The translations under genes and the position numbers were made by a program. This document shows, one piece after another, positions 32,882 to 41,432 of a stretch of 64,000 nucleotides of DNA. The notes under the pieces were generated by a model, which saw nothing but the letters and a program-made list of their open reading frames with translations, did no database searches and had not been told where the DNA came from. Source of the DNA: Hymenobacter swuensis DY53 (GTDB taxonomy: Bacteria; Bacteroidota; Bacteroidia; Cytophagales; Hymenobacteraceae); assembly GCF_000576555.1 (NCBI RefSeq), contig NZ_CP007145.1, positions 2,542,001 to 2,606,000 of the forward strand. Reading direction: 5' to 3'. The first letter of the stretch is position 1; each line of letters begins with the position of its first letter.

Positions 32882-33289
32882 ATGAAAGCCATTTTCACTT
32901 CTTCCAGCCGCCTTTTCGCCGCCGTTTTCCTGGGGCTGAGCATCACCTCCTGTCTGTCTGATGCCGATGACAGTTCCTGCTCTCAGGAAGTAGTGGGTTC
33001 TGTGGCGGTGGTAGGTGGGGCCAAAACCGGCAAAGTCGGCACTCCCGTAGCCGTTACCTACACGGTGAGCATCATCAATGGATGCGGCCAGTTCAAGGAA
33101 CTGCGTGAGCAGCGCGAAGCCAACAAAGTATACCTCGCACCCACCGTCCGCTACGAAGGCTGCACCTGCCCCCAGGTGGCAGCTGACTATCAGGGCACCT
33201 ACCAGTTTGTTGCCACGCAGCCGGGCCAGTACATTCTTAATTTCCCCAACGTCACCAAAACCATCACCGATACCATCACCATTCAATAA
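32882..33289 (+). CDS. Small exported lipoprotein of unknown function
   Basis: The 135-residue product has a lipoprotein signal with Cys at about 21 (LSITSC). The mature part looks like one beta-sandwich domain (AVTYTVSIINGCGQF, then GTYQFVATQPGQYILNF), with further Cys residues in a GCTCPQ segment. The strands resemble an Ig-like or CARDB-like domain, but I cannot assign a family. ATG 32882 gives the best signal peptide. The convergent MFS gene ends 12 bases downstream. Confidence 0.65.
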   Translation: MKAIFTSSSRLFAAVFLGLSITSCLSDADDSSCSQEVVGSVAVVGGAKTGKVGTPVAVTYTVSIINGCGQFKELREQREANKVYLAPTVRYEGCTCPQVAADYQGTYQFVATQPGQYILNFPNVTKTITDTITIQ

Positions 33290-33301
33290 CTACCCAACGG
33301 C

Positions 33302-34603
33302 CTATTCCGGGCTCATGCGGGAAGTGGTGCGGGTGTCGGCCATGCGCCAGTACACCAGCAGCGACACGGCCGCGCAGGTCGTCACGTACCAGTAGAACCA
33401 GGTTTCCACGCCGTGGTCTTTGGCCAGCAGAGCCAGGTATTCGGCGGAGCCCCCAAAGACGGCCACCGTGAGGGCGTAGGGCAACCCGACTCCCAGGGCC
33501 CGGATTTCAGTCGGGAACAGCTCGGCTTTTACCACGGCATTGATGGAGGTATAGCCGCTTACCACTACCAGCGCCACCAGCAGCAGCCCAAAGGCCGCGC
33601 CGGGACTACCAGCCTGGCCCAGGGCTGTAAGCAGCGGTACGGTGAGCAGGGTGGCCCCCACGCCAAAAAACAGCAGCACCGGTCGCCGCCCAATCCGGTC
33701 CGACAGCGCGCCCATCAGTGGCTGAAACAGGATAGCCACGCCCAAAGCCCCAAATGACACCAGGGTGGCCTGGCCTTTGGTGAAGCCAGTAGTATTCACC
33801 AGGAACTTCTGCACGTAGGTAGTAAACGTATAGAACACCACCGTGCCGCCCAGGGTGAGGCCGATTACCGTAAGCACCTCGCGCGGATGCTGCAGCAGTA
33901 TCCGCAGTTGGCCGGGCCGGCCGGCAGTCCGGGCCGGGGCAGCTTCCCGCTCGAAAGCATCGGTTTCTTCCATCGTGCGGCGCAGATACAGGGCCACCAG
34001 CGCGGCGGCGGCCCCAATGGCAAACGGCACGCGCCAGCCCCAGGCGTACAGCTCGGCCGGCGTGAGAAACTGCTGCAAACCCAATTGCACCAACAATGCC
34101 AGCAACTGGCCGGCAATCAGCGTAACGTATTGAAAACTGGAGAAGAAACCCCGGTTTTTGGCGTCCGCCATTTCGCTGAGGTAGGTGGCCGAGGTACCGT
34201 ACTCCCCTCCTACGCTCAGGCCCTGCAGCAGCCGGGCCAGCACCAGCAGGACCGGGGCGGCTACCCCAATCTGGCTGTACGAGGGCGTGAGGGCAATCAG
34301 CAACGACCCGCCGCACATCAGCAGCACCGAGGCCAGCAGGGCGGCCTTGCGCCCGGCCCGGTCGGCGTACACGCCCATGAGCCAGCCGCCCAGCGGCCGC
34401 ATCAGAAAGCCCACCGCAAAAATGGCCGCCGAGTTGAGCAGCTGCGCCGTAAGGTTGCCTTTGGGAAAGAAAGCGGGAGCGAAATACAGGGCAAAGGCCG
34501 AGTACACATACCAGTCGTACCACTCTACCAGGTTGCCCACCGAGCCGCTGAAAATGGACCGGATGCGTGAGGCCATGGTGCGGGACGTGGTGACGTGCGG
34601 CAT
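33302..34603 (-). CDS. MFS transporter, metabolite:H+ symporter (MHS) family
   Basis: The 433-residue protein has twelve hydrophobic segments and the MHS hallmarks: GNLVEWYDWYVYSAFALYF near 23, the loop motif YADRAGRKAAL near 80, and RLLQGLSVGGEYG near 125. Related members such as KgtP import 2-oxoglutarate, and others move proline or citrate; the substrate here is not clear. ATG 34603 is preferred over an in-frame TTG at 34615. The O-antigen ligase-like gene ends 72 bases upstream on the same strand, so they might be co-transcribed. Confidence 0.9.
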   Translation of the reverse strand: MPHVTTSRTMASRIRSIFSGSVGNLVEWYDWYVYSAFALYFAPAFFPKGNLTAQLLNSAAIFAVGFLMRPLGGWLMGVYADRAGRKAALLASVLLMCGGSLLIALTPSYSQIGVAAPVLLVLARLLQGLSVGGEYGTSATYLSEMADAKNRGFFSSFQYVTLIAGQLLALLVQLGLQQFLTPAELYAWGWRVPFAIGAAAALVALYLRRTMEETDAFEREAAPARTAGRPGQLRILLQHPREVLTVIGLTLGGTVVFYTFTTYVQKFLVNTTGFTKGQATLVSFGALGVAILFQPLMGALSDRIGRRPVLLFFGVGATLLTVPLLTALGQAGSPGAAFGLLLVALVVVSGYTSINAVVKAELFPTEIRALGVGLPYALTVAVFGGSAEYLALLAKDHGVETWFYWYVTTCAAVSLLVYWRMADTRTTSRMSPE

Positions 34604-34675
34604 AAAGCAGGACAAATTGGGTAGCAGAATATTGGGCGGCGGCCACGCCGGGAAGGCGTCCTGCGCAAGAATAGC

Positions 34676-35962
34676 TTAATCCGGCAACTTCGGGGCCGCC
34701 CGCAGGCGGTTGGTTTCGGCGGCTACTACCAAAAAGCCGTAGCCAAACACGAACAGGTTCAGCCCGATCTGCAGGCTCAGCATATCCGCTACCATCATTA
34801 CGGTGGCCTGGGTCAGGATAAATAAAACGATGTAGGGGTTGCGCCGGGCACTGCGGTGGCGCAGGGGCCAGAACAGGATACTCAGCCAGATGGCCAGTCC
34901 CACCAGCCCGCCCCCGACCAGCGCACTCAGGTACTGGTTATGCACGTTCACCCAGTTGGCCGGCCGCAGCCCGAAGTTTTTCCAGCGGTATTCGTCCAAC
35001 ATGGCCGCGTAAGCATCGGCCGGGCCTACGCCCACCAGCCAGTTGCGCCGGATGATGCTGGCGGCCGTTTCCACCGCCGCCAGCCGCCGGGCCAGGGAGT
35101 AGTCGTTGATATCGTTTCCCTGCACGTACTGCTTGATGTCCCAGGAGGTGGACTCTACCCGCCGCTGCACGGAATGGAGCGTTTGAAACGCCACCCACGG
35201 CCCCAGAGCCAGCAGCACCAGCAGCCCCACCCCGAACGCAACGTGCTTCCGCAGCAGCAGCCGGATGGCGTAGGCCAGCAGCCCGGCGTACAGCACCAGC
35301 AGCCCCGTGCGGTAGGCCAGCACATGCAGCGTCAGCACGATAACGGCCGCCGCCGCCAGCAATACCGCCCGCCCCAGAGGCCCCACCTGTTGCTCGCGCC
35401 GCAGCAGTAACCCCCAGAAAAATGCCTGCGCCAGCATGGTTCCGAAGGCAATGTGAAACACCCCGGTAATAGCCTGCACGTTGTGGCCCACGTTGATGGC
35501 GGCATCGGCACTGACGGGGTCCAGCAGATACTTCACCAGCGTAGCCAGGGCCACGGCGGCTGTACTCAGTACAAACAGTGCTCCTACTGCCCGCCGCTGC
35601 CGCCCGCTCAGCGGAACGGCCAGCGTGAAAGCCAGCGGCACGCCCAGCCACGTCAGGCTTCGGAACAGCTCATGCCGCCACACCGCCCACTCGCTGGTAT
35701 AGAGCCCGCTTAGCAGCAGGAACGCCACCAGTGCCACCGCCCGCAGCAGGGCCCCGTTATGCCAGCAGCGGGCGGCCGTCTGGCGCAGCTGGGGGTTAGC
35801 CAGCACGGCCAGTACGCCTACCACCGGGCTCAAAGCAATCAGGGCGCGGGAGGCCAGCAGCCCGGCTACGCCCGCCCCGCAGGCCAGCCACAACAGGTGC
35901 TGAGATAATTTTCCCGAACGATAATACGCTCCTATGGCCAGGGTTTCTACCAACTTTGGCAT
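34676..35962 (-). CDS. O-antigen ligase / polymerase-like membrane protein
   Basis: The protein has about ten to twelve hydrophobic segments and a large periplasmic loop (about 270-340 from this start) ending in NVHNQYLSALVGGG, the conserved His region of the Wzy_C/O-antigen ligase family. It probably joins or polymerises surface glycans from undecaprenyl-linked donors. The start is uncertain: ATG 35962 (MPKLVETLAIGAYY) fits a cytoplasmic N-terminus, while ATG 36040 and GTG 36061 add a basic extension. It diverges from the riboswitch region. No other glycan genes are adjacent; a sugar transferase lies at 55152. Confidence 0.82.
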   Translation of the reverse strand: MPKLVETLAIGAYYRSGKLSQHLLWLACGAGVAGLLASRALIALSPVVGVLAVLANPQLRQTAARCWHNGALLRAVALVAFLLLSGLYTSEWAVWRHELFRSLTWLGVPLAFTLAVPLSGRQRRAVGALFVLSTAAVALATLVKYLLDPVSADAAINVGHNVQAITGVFHIAFGTMLAQAFFWGLLLRREQQVGPLGRAVLLAAAAVIVLTLHVLAYRTGLLVLYAGLLAYAIRLLLRKHVAFGVGLLVLLALGPWVAFQTLHSVQRRVESTSWDIKQYVQGNDINDYSLARRLAAVETAASIIRRNWLVGVGPADAYAAMLDEYRWKNFGLRPANWVNVHNQYLSALVGGGLVGLAIWLSILFWPLRHRSARRNPYIVLFILTQATVMMVADMLSLQIGLNLFVFGYGFLVVAAETNRLRAAPKLPD

Positions 35963-36276
35963 GCCGTTACTATTCACTAAAACTTCCTGACACGGTAGCT
36001 GCTGTGGCACTCCTGCGGTTTTTATACGCCGCCGAGCCATGATTTCCCGGCAGCTGAACACCGCACGTCTGACAACCTGAGTAAAACGGCCTTGAAATCC
36101 GAATCATTACCACTTGTTACTGTAGAAAGGCATATCCCCAGAGCGCAAAGTACGCCTTCTGCCCAGTAGCATCACAGCGGCTCCGGCCCTGAACAGTTCT
36201 TTTTTCGCCCCGAAGCCGCTTCCGAATCTGTGCGTACTTTGCGGCCACGTTCTTTGTCTGTTTTTTCAGTCAGACG

Positions 36277-36463
36277 AGCGGCAGGTGGCCCGGCTGGTTG
36301 GCAGGGCCCGAAAAGGGAACCGGGTGCAACTCCCGGACAGACGCGCTACTGTAATGGCCCGCCACCCCGGTGGCAACGGCTTCCCCACGCAGCCCATTAC
36401 CGCCCCCGGGCCGGTGAGAAGGGCGGGGAGTCGGGCCTGAGTCAGGAGACCTGCCTGCCGCTT
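36277..36463 (+). ncRNA. Cobalamin (B12) riboswitch
   Basis: The cobalamin aptamer is recognisable by its conserved blocks: the closing stem AGCGGCAG / CTGCCGCT (36277-36284, 36456-36463), GGGAACCGGGTGCAACTCCC (36315-36334), the CGCTACTGTAA element (36343-36353) and the B12 box GTCAGGAGACCTGCC (36441-36455). On binding adenosylcobalamin such RNAs normally repress B12 uptake or synthesis genes. Here the next gene, 205 bases on, is an acyl-CoA thioesterase on the same strand. A GTACTTTGC stretch at 36234-36242 may be the promoter box, one base shorter than consensus. Two GC hairpins (36514-36533, 36539-36559) follow without a T-run. Confidence 0.92.
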
Positions 36464-36667
36464 TTGATGATGAGGCTTCTTCGCGACCTGAGAGCCTTGT
36501 TGGGTGCTGCCACGGCCGGCCGCTTTTCCGGCCCGCAACCCGGGAAACCTATGCCCGGGCGCAGCGCAGCCGGGGGCGTGGCAGTCAGCGAGGAGCTACT
36601 ACGGGAAACGTACGAGGCCGCCAAAACGGGCCGGGAAAGTGCATTCATCCACCTTTTTCCAGTTTCC

Positions 36668-37069
36668 ATGTCCACGCTTGCCGAAAAAATCACGCGCGCC
36701 GAAACGCGCATCTTCAAGGCTGTATTTCCCAACACCACCAACCACTACGACACCCTGTTCGGGGGCACCACCCTGCACATGATGGACGAGGTGGCCTTCA
36801 TCACGGCCACCCGCTTCTCGCGCCTCAAAATGGTGACGGTATCCTCCGACAAGGTCGATTTCACCCACCCCATTCCCGGCGGTACGCTTGTTGAGCTGAT
36901 CGGGCGGGTAGAACATGTAGGCAATACCAGCCTGAAAGTGCGGGTGGAGCTGTTCGTAGAGCAGATGTACTCCGAGGAGCGCCACCGAGCCGTTTCGGGC
37001 CTGTTCACCTTCGTGGCGGTGGATGAAAACAAGCGGCCCGTGCGCATTCTGCCCGCTACGACTGTCTGA
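36668..37069 (+). CDS. Acyl-CoA thioesterase, hotdog fold (YciA-like), behind the B12 riboswitch
   Basis: The 133-residue enzyme would hydrolyse acyl-CoA to free acid and CoA. The hotdog-fold marks are HYDTLFGGTTLHMMDEVAFI (about 26-45), with the catalytic-type Asp in LHMMDE, and DFTHPIPGGTLVEL. It resembles YciA/BACH thioesterases. The riboswitch lies directly upstream. The frame is open back to an ATG at 36467 just after the aptamer, which would add 67 residues (MMRLLRDLRALLGAATAG...), but that part does not look like the family and may be the remains of another gene. Regulation by B12 would be unusual and is inferred from position only. Confidence 0.88.
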   Translation: MSTLAEKITRAETRIFKAVFPNTTNHYDTLFGGTTLHMMDEVAFITATRFSRLKMVTVSSDKVDFTHPIPGGTLVELIGRVEHVGNTSLKVRVELFVEQMYSEERHRAVSGLFTFVAVDENKRPVRILPATTV

Positions 37070-37247
37070 GCCGGTTTCACAGCCAAAGTGGTACCCCATC
37101 TGTACCGTTAGTACTACCCCCGGCGGCAGTCTGGCGGGGCAACTGAGCCGTAAATAAGACGTAAACAAGATTTTTTCGGATTGAGCTGAACTATTCCGAC
37201 CCCGCCCGTGGTTTTGCCTGCCATTCCCCCTTTGTCTCATCCTAGAT

Positions 37248-37595
37248 ATGGCTTCTGAAAAGGACTACACCCCGCAGATGAATGCCCGCCTGGAACAGTC
37301 GTTCCGGGAAGCAGACCAAGCCCGCGAAGATTTAACCGATTCTATGGCAAACTCAGTGGCCGCTAACTGCGACCTGCTTCACCACGGCCTCATCAGCGCC
37401 AAAGGGCTGGAAGTAACCACCGAAATGTACCGGCACCTGCTGGGCAACCTGCTGCGCCACCCTTCAGGCGAAGTGCGCACTCAGACACTGATGCTGTTTA
37501 ACGAGGCCATGGAGGAATTCTGGCCCCGCCTCCAGGGCTCGGGCTCGGGCAAAAACCAGACTACCCCGAACAGCAACGGCCACACCAGCCACTAG
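37248..37595 (+). CDS. Small hypothetical protein, helical
   Basis: The 115-residue protein is predicted to be mostly helical, hydrophilic and cytoplasmic, with an acidic N-terminal half (FREADQAREDLTDSM) and a Gly/Ser/Asn-rich tail. No family recognised. The segment 'GEVRTQTLMLFNEAMEEFWPRL' type helix near 75-97 is amphipathic. The gene follows the thioesterase by 178 bases and ends just before a large inverted repeat. Confidence 0.6.
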   Translation: MASEKDYTPQMNARLEQSFREADQAREDLTDSMANSVAANCDLLHHGLISAKGLEVTTEMYRHLLGNLLRHPSGEVRTQTLMLFNEAMEEFWPRLQGSGSGKNQTTPNSNGHTSH

Positions 37596-37618
37596 CCCCG
37601 CCTGCTGCTCCTGTACCT

Positions 37619-37683
37619 GCCGCCCCGACTGCAGGCCGGCCCTGAACCACGTTGGTTTAGGACCGGCCTGCAGTCGGGGCGGC
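37619..37683. repeat. Inverted repeat, 25-bp arms
   Basis: Arms 37619-37643 and 37659-37683 pair at 24 of 25 positions (core GCCGCCCCGACTGCAGGCCG) around a 15-base loop. There is no T-run. It may be a palindromic repeat element or a 3' stabilising hairpin for the gene at 37248. Confidence 0.85.
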
Positions 37684-37702
37684 GGCGTGTGGCGGGGCCG
37701 CG

Positions 37703-37710
37703 TATCTTTG
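37703..37710 (+). promoter_or_regulatory. Candidate -7 promoter box (TATCTTTG)
   Basis: An exact TAnnTTTG match lies 59 bases before the oxidoreductase gene at 37770, directly after the inverted repeat. Confidence 0.5.
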
Positions 37711-37769
37711 CGCTTCCTTGATTCCAGTACCGGTTCAGAGGCTAACTCCCTTTCACCCCCATTTACTCC

Positions 37770-39347
37770 ATGTCCCTTCCCCAGGAACTTGAGCTACTGC
37801 TGCCCCCGGAGGTAGCCTACGATGAGCTGGCCCGCTACCGCGCCCTGCTCGATGCCGCCGGCCTCGTGCCCGGCCAGGCCGATTTTGTGCATCTGCGCAA
37901 ACGCTCCATTGATGCCCGGGGCCGCCAGCCGCTGGTGCGTCTGCGCGCCGACATCTACCGCACGGTCCCGCCAGCCGACCTGTTCGGCCCCTGGTTCCAA
38001 TACCCCAACGTCAGCCAGGCCACCCGCTCGGTACTGATTGTGGGCGCTGGCCCGGCCGGGCTGTTTGCCGCGCTGCGGGCCATTGAGCTGGGTATCAAAC
38101 CCATTGTGCTGGAGCGCGGCAAAGACGTGCGCACCCGCCGCCGCGACCTGGCCGCCCTCAACAAAGACCACGTGGTGAATCCGGATTCTAACTATTGCTT
38201 CGGCGAAGGTGGGGCCGGTACCTACTCCGACGGCAAGCTCTACACCCGCTCCACCAAGCGCGGCGACATCCAGCGCATCCTGCGGATTCTGGTGCAGCAC
38301 GGCGCCACCTCCGATATTCTGGTAGATGCCCACCCCCACATCGGCACCAACAAGTTGCCCTCCGTGGTAGCTGCCCTGCGCGATTCGGTACTGGCGGCCG
38401 GCGGCGAGGTGCGCTTCGATACCCGCGTAGATGACCTAGTTTTGACCGGCCAGCACCTGCGCGGCGTGGTCACGAGCACCGGCGAGGAGCTGACGGCCGA
38501 TGCCGTAGTGCTGGCCACCGGCCACTCGGCCCGCGACATCTACGAACTGCTGCACCGGCGCGGCGTGCTCATCGAGGCCAAGCCGTTTGCTTTGGGCGTG
38601 CGCGTGGAGCACCCCCAGCAGCTCATCGACCAGGCCCAGTACCGCCGTCAGGACCGGGGTGAACTGCCGGCCGCCTCCTACTCCCTGGTGCACCAGACGC
38701 AGTGGCAGCAGCGGCAACGGGGCGTGTTCTCGTTCTGTATGTGCCCGGGCGGCTTTATCGTGCCCGCCGCCACGGCTCCCGGCGAGGTGGTGGTGAACGG
38801 CATGAGCCCCAGCCGCCGCGACTCGCGCTTCGCCAACTCGGGTATTGTGGCAGCCGTGGAACTAGAGGATATGGATGTACGCCAGCACGGGGCGCTGGCC
38901 GGCCTGCGCTTTCAGCAGGCAATTGAGCAGCGCGCCTGCCAGCTGGCCGGCAACACCCAACTGGCCCCCGCCCAGCTTTTGGGCGACTTCCTGAAAAAGA
39001 AAACCTCCGCCTCCCTGCTGGAAACCAGCTACCAGCCCGGCCTAGTATCGGTGCCGATGGATGAGGTGCTGGGCGCGGGCCTCGCGGACCGGCTGCGGCA
39101 GGGCTTCCAGAACTTCGGACGCAAAATTCCCGGTTACGCCACCAACCTAGCCCAGATTGTGGGCGTGGAAAGCCGCACCTCCTCCCCCGTGCGCATCCCC
39201 CGTGACCGGGACACGCTGCAGCACCCGGAGGTGCGCGGCCTGTTTCCCTGCGGCGAAGGAGCGGGCTACGCCGGCGGCATTGTATCGGCCGCCATGGATG
39301 GCGAACGGTGCGCGGAAGCCGCCTTTGCAGCCATTGGCACGAAATAG
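37770..39347 (+). CDS. FAD-dependent dehydrogenase, COG2509 type
   Basis: The 525-residue flavoprotein has a small N-terminal domain (1-85), the FAD-binding loop VGAGPAGLFAA (91-101), the family segment YCFGEGGAGTYSDGKLYTR (about 141-159) and the second FAD contact FPCGEGAGYAGGIVSAAMDG near the C-terminus. These match the uncharacterised FAD-dependent dehydrogenases of the COG2509 group (established family, substrate unknown). It is probably cytoplasmic. The CoA-binding protein gene follows 66 bases later on the same strand, so a shared transcript is possible. Confidence 0.92.
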   Translation: MSLPQELELLLPPEVAYDELARYRALLDAAGLVPGQADFVHLRKRSIDARGRQPLVRLRADIYRTVPPADLFGPWFQYPNVSQATRSVLIVGAGPAGLFAALRAIELGIKPIVLERGKDVRTRRRDLAALNKDHVVNPDSNYCFGEGGAGTYSDGKLYTRSTKRGDIQRILRILVQHGATSDILVDAHPHIGTNKLPSVVAALRDSVLAAGGEVRFDTRVDDLVLTGQHLRGVVTSTGEELTADAVVLATGHSARDIYELLHRRGVLIEAKPFALGVRVEHPQQLIDQAQYRRQDRGELPAASYSLVHQTQWQQRQRGVFSFCMCPGGFIVPAATAPGEVVVNGMSPSRRDSRFANSGIVAAVELEDMDVRQHGALAGLRFQQAIEQRACQLAGNTQLAPAQLLGDFLKKKTSASLLETSYQPGLVSVPMDEVLGAGLADRLRQGFQNFGRKIPGYATNLAQIVGVESRTSSPVRIPRDRDTLQHPEVRGLFPCGEGAGYAGGIVSAAMDGERCAEAAFAAIGTK

Positions 39348-39413
39348 CCGTTTAAGCCCATATCATCAATTGTCCGGCCACCTGCTGGCAACGCTACCTT
39401 AAGCTACCTACTC

Positions 39414-39773
39414 ATGAAAAAGACCCTTGTGCTGGGCGCTACCGATAACCCCGCCCGCTACGCTTACCGCGCCGTACATCAGCTCAAAAGCCACGGCCAT
39501 GAGGTAGTGCCGGTGGGCATCCGCAAAGGCTCGGTAGCCGGCCTGGAAATCCGTAACGACCGGCCCGCCGCCGAGGGCGTGGACACCGTGACGCTCTACG
39601 TAGGCCCCCAGAACCAGCCCGACTGGTACGACTACATTCTGGACCTCAACCCTAAGCGCATCATCTTCAACCCCGGCACCGAAAACCCGGAGCTGGAAGA
39701 GCTGGCCCAGCAGCGCGGCATCCAAACCGAAGAAGCCTGCACGCTGGTGATGCTGAGCGTGGGGCAGTATTAG
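39414..39773 (+). CDS. CoA-binding domain protein (YccU-like)
   Basis: The 119-residue protein is a single Rossmann-like CoA-binding domain. It shows LVLGATDNPARYAYRAV (5-21), the GHEVVPVG strand and PKRIIFNPGTENPEL (about 80-94), with a conserved acidic Glu (TEEACTLVML) near the end. Members resemble the CoA-binding part of succinyl-CoA ligases, but their role is not known. A bidirectional terminator follows. Confidence 0.92.
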   Translation: MKKTLVLGATDNPARYAYRAVHQLKSHGHEVVPVGIRKGSVAGLEIRNDRPAAEGVDTVTLYVGPQNQPDWYDYILDLNPKRIIFNPGTENPELEELAQQRGIQTEEACTLVMLSVGQY

Positions 39774-39800
39774 GCTGCCAGTGGGCTATACCATGAAATA

Positions 39801-39835
39801 AAAAAGCCGCCGTGCCTGAGGCACGGCGGCTTTTT
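39801..39835. terminator. Bidirectional intrinsic terminator
   Basis: The stem AAAAAGCCGCCGTGCC / GGCACGGCGGCTTTTT (16 bp) has a three-base loop. It lies between the CoA-binding gene and the convergent dehydrogenase gene. Confidence 0.95.
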
Positions 39836-39857
39836 GCGTCGGCGGTTTGCCTACGTC

Positions 39858-40643
39858 TTACTCGGCGTTGCCGTACATGTTGGATTCGCCGCCATCGATG
39901 GCAATGGTTTGGCCACTTACGTAAGAGGCGTCTTCGCTCAGCAGAAACGCCACCAGCTTGGCTACCTCTTCCGGCTGGCCCAGGCGGCGTGTGGGGTTGT
40001 TGCTGGCATACTGGGCTTCGGCCTGTTTGGGGTCAGTGGGGTTTATCTGCTTAAAGGCCTCGGCTACCATGGGCGTGAGGATGGCGCCGGGCGCAATGGC
40101 GTTGGTAGTAATGCCGTAGCGGCCGTATTCCAGTGCCGCGTTTTTGGTCATGCCTGATACCGCGTGCTTGCTGGCCACGTAAGGCATCTGATTCAGCACG
40201 CCCCGGATGCCGCCCACGGAGGCCACATTTACGATACGTCCCCCGCCCTGCCGCTGCATAACCGGCAGCACGTAGCGCAGGCCGTAGTACACGCCCAGCA
40301 GGTTGATATCAATGACTTTCTTGAACATGGCTACGTCGTACTCGGTAATGGAGGCCTGCTTGCCTTCAATGCCCGCGTTGTTATAGAACCCATCAATACG
40401 GCCAAACCGGGACACGGCCTCGTCCACGTAGTGCTGAACAGCAGCCTCATCGGATACGTCGGCCACTACCGTCAGCACCTCTACCTCCGGGAATTCCCGG
40501 ACAATGGCCTGTCGGGCTTCCTGCAGGCTTTGCTGATTGTAGTCAATCAGCACTAAATGGGCACCCCGGCCAGCCAACTCTTTGGCCGCCGCCAGCCCTA
40601 GGCCCATAGCAGCACCCGTAATCACCATAACTTTTCCTTGCAT
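39858..40643 (-). CDS. Short-chain dehydrogenase/reductase (SDR)
   Basis: The 261-residue classical SDR has the NAD(P) loop TGAAMGLG (9-16), NNAG (88-91) and the catalytic Ser142, Tyr155 and Lys159 (YVASK). The acidic residue after the second strand (LIDYN) suggests NAD preference. The substrate is not evident; close family members include glucose 1-dehydrogenase-like and 3-oxoacyl reductase-like enzymes. ATG 40643 is preferred over GTG 40652. It is separated from neighbours by the terminator at 39801 and a divergent gap. Confidence 0.93.
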   Translation of the reverse strand: MQGKVMVITGAAMGLGLAAAKELAGRGAHLVLIDYNQQSLQEARQAIVREFPEVEVLTVVADVSDEAAVQHYVDEAVSRFGRIDGFYNNAGIEGKQASITEYDVAMFKKVIDINLLGVYYGLRYVLPVMQRQGGGRIVNVASVGGIRGVLNQMPYVASKHAVSGMTKNAALEYGRYGITTNAIAPGAILTPMVAEAFKQINPTDPKQAEAQYASNNPTRRLGQPEEVAKLVAFLLSEDASYVSGQTIAIDGGESNMYGNAE

Positions 40644-40847
40644 CGTTTTCACAGCTCAAAGATGTATGTTGGTACATATTATAGACACCCAATTTTTATG
40701 ATTGTTGCTGGAAGCCCGCATTTTACTCGGGAGCTTTTCATTTTATACAGTCGCCAGTTTTTTTTACGTCCTCAGGCAACCCCTGCGGCCCGGCCACCAT
40801 CTAGCCCCCAAACGACCTGCTGCTGACCAAACTTTACGCCTTTTCCC

Positions 40848-41432
40848 GTGACCGATGTTGAGCTGATAGCCGCCTGCCGCCAGGGCAGCAGCCGCGCCCA
40901 GAAACTGCTGTATGAGCGGTTCGCGGGCCTGATGCTGTCTGTGTGCCTGCGCTACCTGCGCCGGCGCGAGGACGCGGAGGAAGCCCTGATTGTGGGCTTC
41001 ACCAAAGTATTCCGGGCCCTCGACCAGTATCGGCACGAGGGCTCCTTCGAAGGCTGGATCCGGCGCATTGTGGTGAACGAGGCCTTGGGGATGCTGCGCC
41101 GCAAGGAGCCGCTGCACATGGCCATCGATGACCTGACCTACGACGTGCCGGCCACTGCCGCCGAAGCAGAAAGCCAACTCAACGCCGCCGATATGCTGGC
41201 GTTGCTGGCCGAGCTGCCCGCCGGCTACCGCACCGTATTCAACCTGTACGCCCTGGAGGGCTACACCCACCCCGAAATCGGCGAACTGCTCGGTATTTCG
41301 GAGGGCACCAGTAAGTCGCAGCTTAGCAAGGCCCGGGGCATGCTCCAGCGCCGCCTCGCGGTGGCCAGTGCCCAGGCCCGGCCCGCTTCCACCTCCTCAC
41401 CCAAAGAACTGTATGCAACCGGAAGATATTGA
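40848..41432 (+). CDS. ECF RNA polymerase sigma factor
   Basis: The 194-residue sigma-70 family member has region 2 (DAEEALIVGFTKVFRALDQY, about 42-61, and the -10 contact helix GSFEGWIRRIVVNEAL) and region 4 with a helix-turn-helix (YTHPEIGELLGISEGTSKSQ, about 140-159). The start is GTG 40848. The last 20 bases overlap the gene for a membrane-anchored protein that probably acts as its anti-sigma factor. The third gene codes for an outer-membrane protein. This trio is a common Bacteroidota layout. Confidence 0.94.
   Translation: MTDVELIAACRQGSSRAQKLLYERFAGLMLSVCLRYLRRREDAEEALIVGFTKVFRALDQYRHEGSFEGWIRRIVVNEALGMLRRKEPLHMAIDDLTYDVPATAAEAESQLNAADMLALLAELPAGYRTVFNLYALEGYTHPEIGELLGISEGTSKSQLSKARGMLQRRLAVASAQARPASTSSPKELYATGRY

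Noticed and set aside
36230..36466. Translation of the thioesterase frame back through the B12 aptamer
   Set aside because: The aptamer structure is conserved as RNA and its translation is not protein-like.
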